The translations under genes were made by a program, and so were the position numbers. A DNA stretch of 64,000 bases, taken from positions 186,001 through 250,000 of the forward strand of contig NZ_JASCQG010000001.1 in the NCBI RefSeq assembly GCF_030005555.1, written 5' to 3'. The first letter of the stretch is position 1; every line of letters starts with the position of its first letter. Of this stretch, positions 28,433 through 36,823 are shown piece by piece. The stretch is from Empedobacter sedimenti (lineage in GTDB: Bacteria > Bacteroidota > Bacteroidia > Flavobacteriales > Weeksellaceae). A model generated the notes under the pieces. The model did no database searches and had not been told where the DNA came from. It worked only from the letters and a program-made list of their open reading frames with translations.

Positions 28433-29023
28433 ATGAATTTAACAGAATACATCAACAAAGGTCTAACTTACGACGAATATATTACACGAGTTGAAGATGA
28501 TTTAGAAAACGAGGTTGAAAATGATGATCCAAAAGAGTATGTACAATATTATGCTTTGGGATTGCAACGTATGAATCGTGTTACGAAAACATTTCAGTTA
28601 ACTTCTGTACAAGAAAATAGAGTTAAAGAAACACCAAATAACTTCAAAATTTTATCTATAACAGAAGGTTGGTGTGGAGATGCTTCACAAATTTTACCTG
28701 TGATAGAAAAATTAGCGAATGCATTAAACATTGAATCTAAATATATTTTACGTGATGAAAATTTAGAATTGATGGAAAACTACAGAACAAATAATGCATT
28801 GTCAATTCCGATTGTTATTGGAGTTGCTGAAGATGGTAGCGAATTATTCCGTTTTGGTCCTCGTCCTGCTTATGGTATGGAATTGTTGGCAAAATTCAAA
28901 TCTAGTCCTGATATTTACTCGGCAGATGATTTTCACGAAGATTTACAAAAATATTACAACACAAATAAAGGTGCTGATATTGTAGATGAAATCTTGGATT
29001 TAGTTGACGAAAATTTAGCATAA
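28433..29023 (+). CDS. Thioredoxin-fold protein with single active-site cysteine
   Basis: 196 aa, cytoplasmic. The thioredoxin-like core (about 65-160) has ITEGWCGDASQILPVI: only the first Cys of the usual CxxC is kept, with Asp-Ala in place of the second half, as in the thioredoxin-family group Thioredoxin_9. A conserved cis-Pro region SIPIVIGV follows. It could act as a monothiol reductase or a redox-inactive chaperone. Promoter box TATATTTG at 28408-28415; closed by the repeated terminator at 29034. Confidence 0.8.
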   Translation: MNLTEYINKGLTYDEYITRVEDDLENEVENDDPKEYVQYYALGLQRMNRVTKTFQLTSVQENRVKETPNNFKILSITEGWCGDASQILPVIEKLANALNIESKYILRDENLELMENYRTNNALSIPIVIGVAEDGSELFRFGPRPAYGMELLAKFKSSPDIYSADDFHEDLQKYYNTNKGADIVDEILDLVDENLA

Positions 29024-29033
29024 AAAATAGTAT

Positions 29034-29062
29034 AAAAGCTTCAGAAATTCTGAAGCTTTTTT
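29034..29062 (+). terminator. Terminator, exact copy of the one after trmD
   Basis: Stem AAAAGCTTCAG / CTGAAGCTTTT with AAATT loop and T run, identical over 29 bases to 14389-14417. Confidence 0.88.
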
Positions 29063-29084
29063 CTTGTTTACTATTTTATATCAT

Positions 29085-29115
29085 TTGTAGAAATAGCTTT
29101 TTGTTCGCATCTTTG
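29085..29115 (+). promoter_or_regulatory. Promoter of the TlpA-like gene
   Basis: TTG (29085-29087), 20-nt spacer, CATCTTTG (29108-29115): one mismatch from TAnnTTTG. It leaves a 15-20 nt leader before the ATG at 29136. Confidence 0.55.
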
Positions 29116-29135
29116 TAATAATATATAAAAACGAG

Positions 29136-29696
29136 ATGAAAGCAAACAAACAAATCATTTTCGCAATTGTAGTTGTTATCGCTTTAGTAGCGATTATGTT
29201 TACACCAATTGGTACATTTTTTAAAAGTAAAATGGAAGATAATAGTCATTTGGCAGGAAGTGATATCGAACTTACAGAAAGTGATTTTGATATTGACTTA
29301 GTTGGTCATAATGGTGCTCAGAATACAAATTTGATTGATTTCAAGAAAAGTGGTGAAGTTGTTTTTCTAAACTTTTGGGGAAGTTGGTGTCCTCCATGTG
29401 TAGCTGAAATGCCATCAATTCAGAAATTATACGAAGCTAAAGGACAAAAAGTGAAGTTTGTATTAATTGCAATTCAGGATAAACCAACTGTTTTTAATGC
29501 TTTTTTGAAAAAAAACAACTATACAATGCCTGTTTTTGAACCAAATAGCCCAATTTCAAATAATATGTTACCAAAGGTTTTTCCTACAACATATATCTTA
29601 AATAAAAAAGGTGAAATTGTGTTGAAAGAAACTAAAACAAGAGATTGGAACGACAAAGAGATTAATACTTTGTTGGATAAACTAATAGCAGAATAA
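29136..29696 (+). CDS. TlpA-family membrane-anchored thiol-disulfide oxidoreductase
   Basis: 186 aa. N-terminal hydrophobic anchor (about 7-27), then a periplasmic thioredoxin domain with the active site WCPPC (Cys85, Cys88) in LNFWGSWCPPCVAEMP and a cis-Pro site at VFPTTYIL. It reduces disulfides in the periplasm, for example during cytochrome c maturation or repair of envelope proteins. The partner is not shown by context. Own promoter and terminator. Confidence 0.9.
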   Translation: MKANKQIIFAIVVVIALVAIMFTPIGTFFKSKMEDNSHLAGSDIELTESDFDIDLVGHNGAQNTNLIDFKKSGEVVFLNFWGSWCPPCVAEMPSIQKLYEAKGQKVKFVLIAIQDKPTVFNAFLKKNNYTMPVFEPNSPISNNMLPKVFPTTYILNKKGEIVLKETKTRDWNDKEINTLLDKLIAE

Positions 29697-29717
29697 ATTA
29701 ATATTTTCAAAATACAA

Positions 29718-29749
29718 AAAAGGTAATTTTCTAAAGAAGATTACCTTTT
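29718..29749. terminator. Terminator after the TlpA-like gene
   Basis: Stem AAAGGTAATTTTC / GAAGATTACCTTT with TAAA loop and one mismatch, followed by T residues. Confidence 0.75.
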
Positions 29750-29791
29750 ATTTTTTTCAGACTTTATAAATTTGCATCAATTATAATTTTA

Positions 29792-30352
29792 GTGAAAAGT
29801 AAACGACTAATTAAATTTTTTACGATTCTAATCATTTTTGTGATTCAGTTTCTTTTTTTATTTGCGATCTTGAATGAGCGAATAAAACATTATGCTGTTC
29901 CATATATTATTGTTGCTATATGTGTAATGTTAATTGTTGTTTACCGTAAATTTCCACTTCATCATCACGAATATTCATTTGATCGAAAAACATTAGTGCT
30001 TTGGATTCCGATTGCAGCAATAATTACGTATATCATCAATAATCAATTTGGTTTAGGAGGAGTTTTTTCTGCTGGAATAATCGGAACAATAGGATCATTT
30101 CTGACACTATTAAATCGTCGCTCTGAGTATCTCAAACAAATTGCTGGACCAATTTATTGCGGTGCCTTTATTGGAATGACATCACTAAAGTTTGAATATG
30201 TTTATTATATGATTCTTACAGCTGGTGTTTTTACAGCTTTATTATTTTTTGCAACAAAATCGTTGTTTGTAGGTGTTGGTGGAAAATTAGGTACGTTAGC
30301 TTTTATAGGTGTTTTGTTAAGTATGTTGTTGTTTAAACTAATTTTTGGATAA
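29792..30352 (+). CDS. Polytopic membrane protein, pair member A, GTG start
   Basis: 186 aa, at least five hydrophobic helices. The GTG start is placed by the TAAATTTG box at 29767-29774. The C-terminal half contains YCGAFIGMTS, then LTAGVFTALLFF, then VGVGGKLGTLAFIGVL. The same pattern occurs in the next gene, which begins on the last base of this stop (TAATG), so the two appear to be diverged halves of one duplicated unit and probably form a heteromeric complex. Function unknown; a transporter is plausible. Confidence 0.75.
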   Translation: MKSKRLIKFFTILIIFVIQFLFLFAILNERIKHYAVPYIIVAICVMLIVVYRKFPLHHHEYSFDRKTLVLWIPIAAIITYIINNQFGLGGVFSAGIIGTIGSFLTLLNRRSEYLKQIAGPIYCGAFIGMTSLKFEYVYYMILTAGVFTALLFFATKSLFVGVGGKLGTLAFIGVLLSMLLFKLIFG

Positions 30353-30819
30353 TGTTACAATTCTTCATTTTATTACTTTGTTCGGTTACAGCAACCTTAC
30401 TTACTTATGAAATCAATATCAGATTTAAACAAGGTCCTGTCAGAGCATCAGCTTTAATAGCACTTTTTGTTGGTGGTTTTTTCTACTTTTTCCCAAACTT
30501 ATTACCCGAGTTTTATACGAAAAACATTCCGCTGTATGTGATTGGTGGAACCTTCATCGGTATGGTTTCTTCAGCTGTCAATATTAGTTATATATCGCTT
30601 ATTTTATCTCAAATTTTATTTGCCGTTTTACTACATTATACAAGCAAAGTTTTCAATGGTTTTGGTGGAGCATTAGGAACAACAGCTTGTATCGCTTTGA
30701 TGTGCACAATGGCTTTCCCAATTATTACAAAAAATAAAAAAGTAACCTATGGTTATCGGTTACTTCGCATTATTTTTAAGAAAAGAAAAAGACGTAAGAT
30801 ACTTAAACGTAAAGTTTAA
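30352..30819 (+). CDS. Polytopic membrane protein, pair member B
   Basis: 155 aa, four or five hydrophobic helices and a very basic tail (KKRKRRKILKRKV). Contains YVIGGTFIGMVS, SQILFAVLL and FNGFGGALGTTACIAL, matching the order and spacing of member A. One-base overlap with member A indicates coupled translation. Its end overlaps the convergent 30816 gene by 4 bases with no terminator between them. Confidence 0.75.
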   Translation: MLQFFILLLCSVTATLLTYEINIRFKQGPVRASALIALFVGGFFYFFPNLLPEFYTKNIPLYVIGGTFIGMVSSAVNISYISLILSQILFAVLLHYTSKVFNGFGGALGTTACIALMCTMAFPIITKNKKVTYGYRLLRIIFKKRKRRKILKRKV

Positions 30820-31265
30820 TCAAAACAATTAAATACTATCTCTCCCAACGATTTAGTGTTCCAGTATTTAATTTGCTTTACTTCAGATTCTCCTAACTCT
30901 GTTAAATCTTCTTTGCTTACATTTTGTAACAACTCTTTTCTGTCTAAAACAATAATTGATGAATTAACTTCTTGCTTTAATTGTGAGATTAATTCGATCG
31001 GAAAATCAATAAAACGTAAATCGTAACAACGGCTATTTTCTACACAAGAAAAAATCAAATATGTAGAATTGATTAATAAATAAAACTCCTTTTTACTTTT
31101 TTCATGTTTTATTTTTTGTTGATAAAAATTAGATGATTCATTTGGCTTTATTAAATCTCCTTCTTTTAAAAATGGTTGTTTTACATTTTTTAGAATAGTG
31201 ATTAATTCTTCTTGATTAAAAGACGGATTGGCATCAAAACCTGTAATTCCTTTTTGTAATTTCAT
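30816..31265 (-). CDS. Hypothetical cytoplasmic protein
   Basis: 149 aa, mixed alpha/beta, no signal or membrane helix, begins MKLQKGITGFDANPSF. No family recognised. Cys-rich spots (SCVENSRCYD) may be redox or metal related but no motif is defined. Convergent with the membrane pair, overlapping by 4 bases. Confidence 0.65.
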   Translation of the reverse strand: MKLQKGITGFDANPSFNQEELITILKNVKQPFLKEGDLIKPNESSNFYQQKIKHEKSKKEFYLLINSTYLIFSCVENSRCYDLRFIDFPIELISQLKQEVNSSIIVLDRKELLQNVSKEDLTELGESEVKQIKYWNTKSLGEIVFNCFD

Positions 31266-31443
31266 AATATAAGGTTAATTGAATTGTGTTTGTTGATACA
31301 AAAATCGATTTTTTCTCTATTTTTTGCGCTTATAATATATTATCAAAAAGTTAAATAACTTTTGTATTTCTGCAACAAAAGTTTAACAACAACATATGAT
31401 TCAGTTTTTTATATTTGATTAATTAAAAAACCACAAATTCTAT

Positions 31444-32196
31444 ATGAAGAAAATTATTTTTACATTTTGTATTACTGCGCTTGCTACTTTAACAAATGCT
31501 CAGGATAAAAAAGAAAACATTAAAGTCATCTATAATACAGATTTTATCATTGATTACGAAAAAATCAAGAATGATATTCCTGCGGCTTATCAAGCGAGTT
31601 TTAAGAGTGAGATAGAACGTGGTATCTCAGTTAAATTTGAATTGGTTAGTAATGGAAAAATGTCTTCTTTCAAACCTGAAATTAAAGTCAATAATAACCA
31701 ATCCAATGATAATTCGATCGCACAAATGATTATAGCTGCTGAGGCAAATCCTCAGTTCAAAGATTATCAAAATAATGAGTTTTATAATCAGAAAGATTTT
31801 GGAGCAAAATCATTTTTAATTAAAGATAAAATCTATGATTATAAATGGAAAATAACCAAAGAGAAAGCTGATATTGCGGGTTATAAAGCGACAAAAGCTA
31901 TTGGAACTGATGAAGAAGGCAAGGAAGTAATTGCTTGGTATGCTACTGCGTTACCGTACAAAGATGGACCATATCGTTATGCAAATCTCCCAGGTTTGAT
32001 AGTGAAAGCGGAAATGATTACAGATGAATTTAAAACGATTTTCACGATGAAGGAAATTGAAATTTTGGATAAAGATGTTGTGATTACTTTGCCTACAAAA
32101 GGTAAAATTGTTTCAGACAAAGAGTTTATGGCTGAAGTAAAAGCTTTGAATGATAAATACAAAGAAATGAATCAAGGTGTTGATACTTCTAAATAA
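31444..32196 (+). CDS. GLPGLI family secreted protein
   Basis: 250 aa with signal peptide (cut near TNAQ). The family-defining motif appears as ANLPGLIVKAEM near residue 180, preceded by WYATALPYKDGPYRY, typical of GLPGLI proteins, a Bacteroidota-specific family of unknown function (TIGR01200 type). Likely periplasmic or secreted beta-rich protein. Promoter box TATATTTG at 31410-31417. Closed by a bidirectional terminator. Confidence 0.88.
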   Translation: MKKIIFTFCITALATLTNAQDKKENIKVIYNTDFIIDYEKIKNDIPAAYQASFKSEIERGISVKFELVSNGKMSSFKPEIKVNNNQSNDNSIAQMIIAAEANPQFKDYQNNEFYNQKDFGAKSFLIKDKIYDYKWKITKEKADIAGYKATKAIGTDEEGKEVIAWYATALPYKDGPYRYANLPGLIVKAEMITDEFKTIFTMKEIEILDKDVVITLPTKGKIVSDKEFMAEVKALNDKYKEMNQGVDTSK

Positions 32197-32197
32197 T

Positions 32198-32227
32198 AAA
32201 AAAGCAAACTGATTAGTTTGCTTTTTT
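32198..32227. terminator. Bidirectional terminator between GLPGLI and TMEM175 genes
   Basis: 13-bp arms AAAAAAGCAAACT / AGTTTGCTTTTTT with GATT loop and T runs both ways. Confidence 0.88.
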
Positions 32228-32235
32228 ATTTGGTT

Positions 32236-32808
32236 TTAATTCATTTCTCGTTCAATCCTTCTATCTGGAATTAACCAAATTATAGCAATTATAAAGTAGA
32301 TTACAATTCCGACAAGCGGATAAAAGAATGAGGCTACAATACCTACTATATAACCAATACTCGAAATAAATTCTTTTGCATTCTTTTTAACAGATTGTCC
32401 AATTACAGATTCTTTTCCTTCACCTTTTACTGCTACTTTCTCTATAATCATAAAAGCAATACTACTCATAAAAAGTACAAAACCGTACAATGCAACTGGC
32501 CAAGAAGAATCATGGTTTTCTCCCATCCAACCTGTTGAAACTGGTAATAAAGACAGCCAAAATAATAAATGTAAATTACTCCACAATACTGCACCATTAA
32601 CTTTATTAATTGCCTGAAATAGATGATGATGATTATTCCAATAAATACCAACGTAAATAAAACTGATTAAATAATTCAAAAACTTTGGGATATAAGGTTT
32701 TAGGCTCATCAATCCATCACCAATTGGTACTTTTAAGTCCAAAACCATAATGGTGATAATAATTGCTAATACACCATCACTAAAAGCTTCTAATCGACTG
32801 GTTGTCAT
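32236..32808 (-). CDS. TMEM175 (DUF1211) family potassium channel-like protein
   Basis: 190 aa with six hydrophobic helices. It has the signature of bacterial TMEM175 in helix 1: RLEAFSDGVLAIIITI, which contributes the FSDG selectivity element. Family members form tetrameric K+ channels. A TAAATTTG box (32840-32847, minus) lies upstream. Convergent with the GLPGLI gene. Confidence 0.88.
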   Translation of the reverse strand: MTTSRLEAFSDGVLAIIITIMVLDLKVPIGDGLMSLKPYIPKFLNYLISFIYVGIYWNNHHHLFQAINKVNGAVLWSNLHLLFWLSLLPVSTGWMGENHDSSWPVALYGFVLFMSSIAFMIIEKVAVKGEGKESVIGQSVKKNAKEFISSIGYIVGIVASFFYPLVGIVIYFIIAIIWLIPDRRIEREMN

Positions 32809-32944
32809 ATAAGTGTTTAAAAATATAGATTATTAATCTTCAAATTTATAAAAAAAACTCGCTTAAAATTGATAATAATTTCATCTTATTATTAATATAT
32901 ATCTAAAAACTGCATTATATTTATTTCAACTAAACAAATCAGCC

Positions 32945-33286
32945 ATGAGTGATGGACTAAATATAATACAAGGCTTTATTTTCGGCATTTTAGATTTAAT
33001 TTACATGGGTATTATTTTTTCAATTGTCTTATTTGCCTACCGAAAAAATCTCAAAATAGCTCCCATACTACTTATTGCTGCTATTGTAAACATTATCGCT
33101 TTACTTTCTAGATACACGATGATATTCTCTCAAAATTTTGATATGGAATTTAAAAATATCGCACTAGTATATGGTATAATAGGTGCTATTTCTATGGTTT
33201 CTATTATTTTATTTTTAGGTAGTATACTAAATTATTTTATAGGAATTAAAGCGCAAGAAGTAGATATTTTAAAAGACGAATTATGA
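32945..33286 (+). CDS. Small membrane protein
   Basis: 113 aa, three predicted helices (about 10-30, 38-58, 75-97). No family recognised. Its end overlaps the next gene by 4 bases (ATGA), so it is co-translated with the NAD(P)-binding protein. First gene of a run of small plus-strand genes extending to 35397. Confidence 0.7.
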   Translation: MSDGLNIIQGFIFGILDLIYMGIIFSIVLFAYRKNLKIAPILLIAAIVNIIALLSRYTMIFSQNFDMEFKNIALVYGIIGAISMVSIILFLGSILNYFIGIKAQEVDILKDEL

Positions 33287-33927
33287 AAATTATCATAACA
33301 GGAACAACAGGTATGGTTGGCGAAGCTGTATTATTAGAATGTTTAAATAATGCTAAAGTATCTGAAGTTATAAGTATTTCTAGAAAACCAATCTATAATG
33401 AGCATCCAAAATTGAAACAGTTAATTGTCAAAGATTTCACACAACTAAATCAATATAAAGAACAAATTAATGGCTATGACGCTTGCTTTTTTTGTGCTGG
33501 AATTAGTTCTGTTGGTAAAAAAGAAGACGAATTTACCAAAATTACTTATGACACAACTTTAGCCTTTGCTAAGACATTGTATGAGGTATCCCCTAATATT
33601 TCTTTTATATATGTGAGCGGAGCAGGAACAGATTCTTCCGAAAAAGGTAAAGTTATGTGGGCGCGCGTAAAAGGTAAAACTGAGAATGATTTGGTTAAAA
33701 TTGGATTCAAAAAAGTATATAACTTTCGCCCTGGTGCAATGTTACCTTATCCAAACCAGAAAAATGTTAATAAATTTTTTATATTTCTTGCAAAAATGAT
33801 TAATTTTTTTAGTCCAAAATCTGTTCTAAAATTAAGTGAAGTTGGAAAGGCTATGATAAATAGTGTTGAAATAGATTACAACAAGAATATCATAGAAATA
33901 AGTGATATTAAAGAACTTGCTAAATAA
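33283..33927 (+). CDS. NAD(P)-binding Rossmann-fold protein (epimerase/dehydratase-like)
   Basis: 214 aa short-chain Rossmann protein. Nucleotide motif GTTGMVG at 7-13, SxGxGxxS-like segment YVSGAGTDSS, and a conserved ARVKGKTENDL block in place of a classical YxxxK. Family resembles NmrA/epimerase proteins of unknown substrate. Overlaps the preceding gene by 4 bases. Confidence 0.8.
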   Translation: MKIIITGTTGMVGEAVLLECLNNAKVSEVISISRKPIYNEHPKLKQLIVKDFTQLNQYKEQINGYDACFFCAGISSVGKKEDEFTKITYDTTLAFAKTLYEVSPNISFIYVSGAGTDSSEKGKVMWARVKGKTENDLVKIGFKKVYNFRPGAMLPYPNQKNVNKFFIFLAKMINFFSPKSVLKLSEVGKAMINSVEIDYNKNIIEISDIKELAK

Positions 33928-33931
33928 TAAT

Positions 33932-34477
33932 ATGTCAGTATTTATTTCACTTTTAAGAGGGATTAATGTTAGTGGTAAAAAGCTAATCAAAATGGATGCA
34001 CTTGTAAATTTGTACGAAGAATTGGGTTATGAAAATGTCACAACTTACGTACAAAGTGGAAATGTTGTCTTTTGTACTTCTCAAAAAAACTCAAAGAAAA
34101 TTGAAAGTAAAATCTATGATAAAATAAAATCTAGTTTTGAGTTTGATGTTCCAACACTTGTATTTACAACAGATGAATTTCAGGAATTAATTGATGAAAA
34201 CCCTTTTTTGAAAGATGAGACAAAAAGTTCTGAACATTTATACTATACTTTTCTTTCAAAAACACCTGAAAATGCTGATAGTGTTAAATTAGAAAGTTTG
34301 TTATCTGAAAATGAAGAATTTCATTTCACAGATCGAATGGTTTACCTTTATTGTCCTGATGGATATTCTAAAACTAAATTAAATAACAATAAAATAGAAA
34401 GTATACTAAATGTAGTTTCTACAACAAGAAATGCAAATACAACAAACGCTTTGCTTAAAATGGCGTCATTAAAATAA
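33932..34477 (+). CDS. DUF1697 family protein
   Basis: 181 aa from the ATG at 33932. An upstream in-frame start would overlap the previous gene by 26 bases; the ATG chosen here is 5 bases after its stop and gives the family-typical N-terminus MSVFISLLRGINVSGKK. The YVQSGNVVF motif also fits DUF1697. Function of the family is unknown. Part of the same gene run. Confidence 0.85.
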   Translation: MSVFISLLRGINVSGKKLIKMDALVNLYEELGYENVTTYVQSGNVVFCTSQKNSKKIESKIYDKIKSSFEFDVPTLVFTTDEFQELIDENPFLKDETKSSEHLYYTFLSKTPENADSVKLESLLSENEEFHFTDRMVYLYCPDGYSKTKLNNNKIESILNVVSTTRNANTTNALLKMASLK

Positions 34478-34484
34478 ACGGATT

Positions 34485-35012
34485 ATGGAGAATATTGAAA
34501 AACTAAAATATCCTGTTGGAAGATTTCAAACTCCAATTTCTTTTTCTGAAGAAAAAAAAGCAGAATGGATTGAAATTTTGAGAAATTTTCCTACTAAATT
34601 AAGACAAGAAACATTACTACTTTCTGATGAAGAATTAGAGAAACGTTATCGTCCAGAAGGTTGGACAATAAGACAAGTTGTTCATCATTGTGCGGATAGT
34701 CATCTTAACAGTTATTGTCGTTTCAAGTTAGCATTAACTGAAGATACACCTGCAATAAAACCTTATGATGAGAGTCTTTGGGCAGAATTATATGATTCTA
34801 AAAATGTTCCGATAGAGGTTTCTTTACAATTGTTAGACGCTTTACATAATCGATGGACTATTTTACTTGAATCGTTTACAGAAACGCAGTGGAATAAGCA
34901 GTTTAGACATCCAGAAATGGATAAATTAGTAGATCTTAAAACAAATTTAGCCATTTATGCGTGGCATTGTCAACATCATTTGGCTCATGTGATACAAGCT
35001 AAACAAAATTAG
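34485..35012 (+). CDS. YfiT/BstA-type bacillithiol-dependent transferase (DinB superfamily)
   Basis: 175 aa four-helix DinB fold. Opens with LKYPVGRF, as in YfiT, and keeps metal-binding histidines His67/68 (QVVHHCADSH) and His161-168 (WHCQHHLAHV). Such enzymes conjugate bacillithiol to electrophiles, and the C-terminal HLAH block matches. It implies, but does not prove, that the organism makes bacillithiol. Starts 8 bases after the DUF1697 stop. Confidence 0.85.
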   Translation: MENIEKLKYPVGRFQTPISFSEEKKAEWIEILRNFPTKLRQETLLLSDEELEKRYRPEGWTIRQVVHHCADSHLNSYCRFKLALTEDTPAIKPYDESLWAELYDSKNVPIEVSLQLLDALHNRWTILLESFTETQWNKQFRHPEMDKLVDLKTNLAIYAWHCQHHLAHVIQAKQN

Positions 35013-35067
35013 ATTTGTTGCAAGAGCAATTTCAATAGTATATTTGACGAATATTTATTTAGACAAT

Positions 35068-35397
35068 ATGCGTTATATTCAATACTTTCTACTTTCAGTT
35101 TCTATTCTAATTTGTGGGTTTCTCTTTTATTTAAGTGCCAAACAAATTGATTTAGTTCCTTTTAAAAATAGTCAAAAGGAAAAACAGATCATGATTGTAG
35201 AAAAAACAAACGATATTAATTATTTAAAATCATTTACAGAGGATTTAATTGAAAAAGAAAGTAATTTGATGGTTCAAATTTCTGAATTCTCTGCTCGAAT
35301 TAATACTTGGATTATTTTATTATTTATCACGCAATTTTTGTTGGTAGTTATCTATTTTATTCAATACAAAAATCGATTACGAAAAAATATCAAATAA
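35068..35397 (+). CDS. Hypothetical protein with two membrane helices and a coiled-coil-like middle
   Basis: 109 aa from the ATG at 35068 (the TTG nine codons earlier is less likely). An N-terminal helix (about 5-24), a polar, charged, heptad-like middle (FTEDLIEKESNLMVQISEFS) and a C-terminal helix (about 80-98). No family recognised. A hairpin of mismatched CCCCTCATAAAC / GTTTATGAAGGG at 35407-35434 follows without a T run. Confidence 0.6.
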   Translation: MRYIQYFLLSVSILICGFLFYLSAKQIDLVPFKNSQKEKQIMIVEKTNDINYLKSFTEDLIEKESNLMVQISEFSARINTWIILLFITQFLLVVIYFIQYKNRLRKNIK

Positions 35398-35488
35398 AAT
35401 TTGAAACCCCTCATAAACCTGAGTTTATGAAGGGAATCTTCATCAATTATCACAAAAAATTGATTACTAACTTTACCTAAAAAACTAT

Positions 35489-35710
35489 TTATTCCTCTAT
35501 TTCATCTGCAATAAATCCAACTTCTTCAACTGCATCTACTATTTCTTCATTCGTTTCGTTTGTCGTTTTTACAGTCAATACTTTATCATCAACAGTTGTA
35601 TCAACTTCCCACGACTCTACTCCATCTAAATTGTCTAAAAATGGTTTTACTTTACTCACACAACCACTACAATTTATATTTGTTTTAAATTTTATTTCTC
35701 TTGTTTCCAT
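35489..35710 (-). CDS. Heavy-metal-associated (HMA) domain protein, copper-chaperone-like
   Basis: 73 aa from the ATG at 35710; the longer frame starts with TTG and would add a hydrophobic stretch foreign to the family. It is one HMA ferredoxin-like fold with the metal motif NCSGC (CxxC near residue 12-15), ending acidic. It probably shuttles Cu(I) or another soft metal to an efflux pump such as the copA product at the left edge. Single minus-strand gene. Confidence 0.85.
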   Translation of the reverse strand: METREIKFKTNINCSGCVSKVKPFLDNLDGVESWEVDTTVDDKVLTVKTTNETNEEIVDAVEEVGFIADEIEE

Positions 35711-35854
35711 ATTGTTAATATTTATAAGACAAATTTCGTCTGAAAAGACTAATATTATCTTATACAATTAGTACTTACTTTTACAAAATTTCATTATTAT
35801 TAGTGAGATCAAACTATATAATTTAAAGTACTTTTACCCTATAACTTAATTTCT

Positions 35855-36823
35855 ATGAATAAAATAGAACAAGAAGAAATTCATATTATAAGTCGCCACA
35901 GTAATTTATCTAAGCAAAGCGTTCAAAATTTACTCATAAAAAATGTGTACAATGATAAAGTTTCATGGTACAAATTTTTGCAAATTCTCTTTATCTCACT
36001 CGGTGTAAGTTTTCTAGTTGCAGGTTTAATCTTCTTTTTTGCTTACAATTGGGACGAATTAAACAAGTTTGTTAAACTAGGTTTAATTCAGTTTCTGATT
36101 ATACTTACAATAGGTCTAGCTTATTTTCTGAAAATCAAAGAAAACCTAAAAAATATTGTCTTAACTGGTGCAGCACTTTTAGTTGGTGTTCTTTATGCAG
36201 TTTTCGGACAGATTTATCAGACAGGTGCAAATGCTTATGATTTTTTCCTAATCTGGACTATTTGTATCAGTATTTGGGTTATTGCAGCCAATTTTTATCC
36301 GTTATGGTTAATATTTATGTTATTGATTAATACAACATTTATTTTGTACACAGACCAAGTATCAAATGGTTGGGATGAAATTACCACTCCTTTTATTCTA
36401 TATTGCATAAATGGAAGTGTATTAATTATGAATATTTTATCAAATTATTATTTCAAACAAATAAAAGCGCCAAATTGGTACACCAACATTTTAGCCATTG
36501 CAACTGTTACTTTTGCAACAGCTTCAATTATTACCATGATTAATTTTTCTTATTTCTATGTAAGTTTAATTAACAATATAACTTTTTTGGTGTATTTACT
36601 CAGTTTTGTAGCTGGGATTTTATATGGATATAGAACTAAAAACATCTTTTATCTTGCTATTATTCCATTTGCAATAGTCATTATTATTTCAAGTATGTTG
36701 GTGATGGATACAAATGAAGGAGGAATGTTTTTAATAGCAAGTTTATTTATTACTGTTTCTATTACAATTATCACGATGATTTTGTTAAAACTTCAAAAAA
36801 AATGGAAAAATGAAAAGAATTAA
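35855..36823 (+). CDS. DUF2157 membrane protein
   Basis: 322 aa. A cytosolic N-terminus of about 45 residues (LSKQSVQNLL) is followed by eight to ten helices. It matches DUF2157, found with DUF4401 and GDYXXLXY proteins. It overlaps the DUF4401 gene by 14 bases, indicating tight co-expression. Function of the module unknown. Confidence 0.85.
   Translation: MNKIEQEEIHIISRHSNLSKQSVQNLLIKNVYNDKVSWYKFLQILFISLGVSFLVAGLIFFFAYNWDELNKFVKLGLIQFLIILTIGLAYFLKIKENLKNIVLTGAALLVGVLYAVFGQIYQTGANAYDFFLIWTICISIWVIAANFYPLWLIFMLLINTTFILYTDQVSNGWDEITTPFILYCINGSVLIMNILSNYYFKQIKAPNWYTNILAIATVTFATASIITMINFSYFYVSLINNITFLVYLLSFVAGILYGYRTKNIFYLAIIPFAIVIIISSMLVMDTNEGGMFLIASLFITVSITIITMILLKLQKKWKNEKN

Noticed and set aside
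35407-35434. Hairpin after the 35068 gene as a terminator
   Set aside because: It has a mismatch and no T run; left as unexplained.
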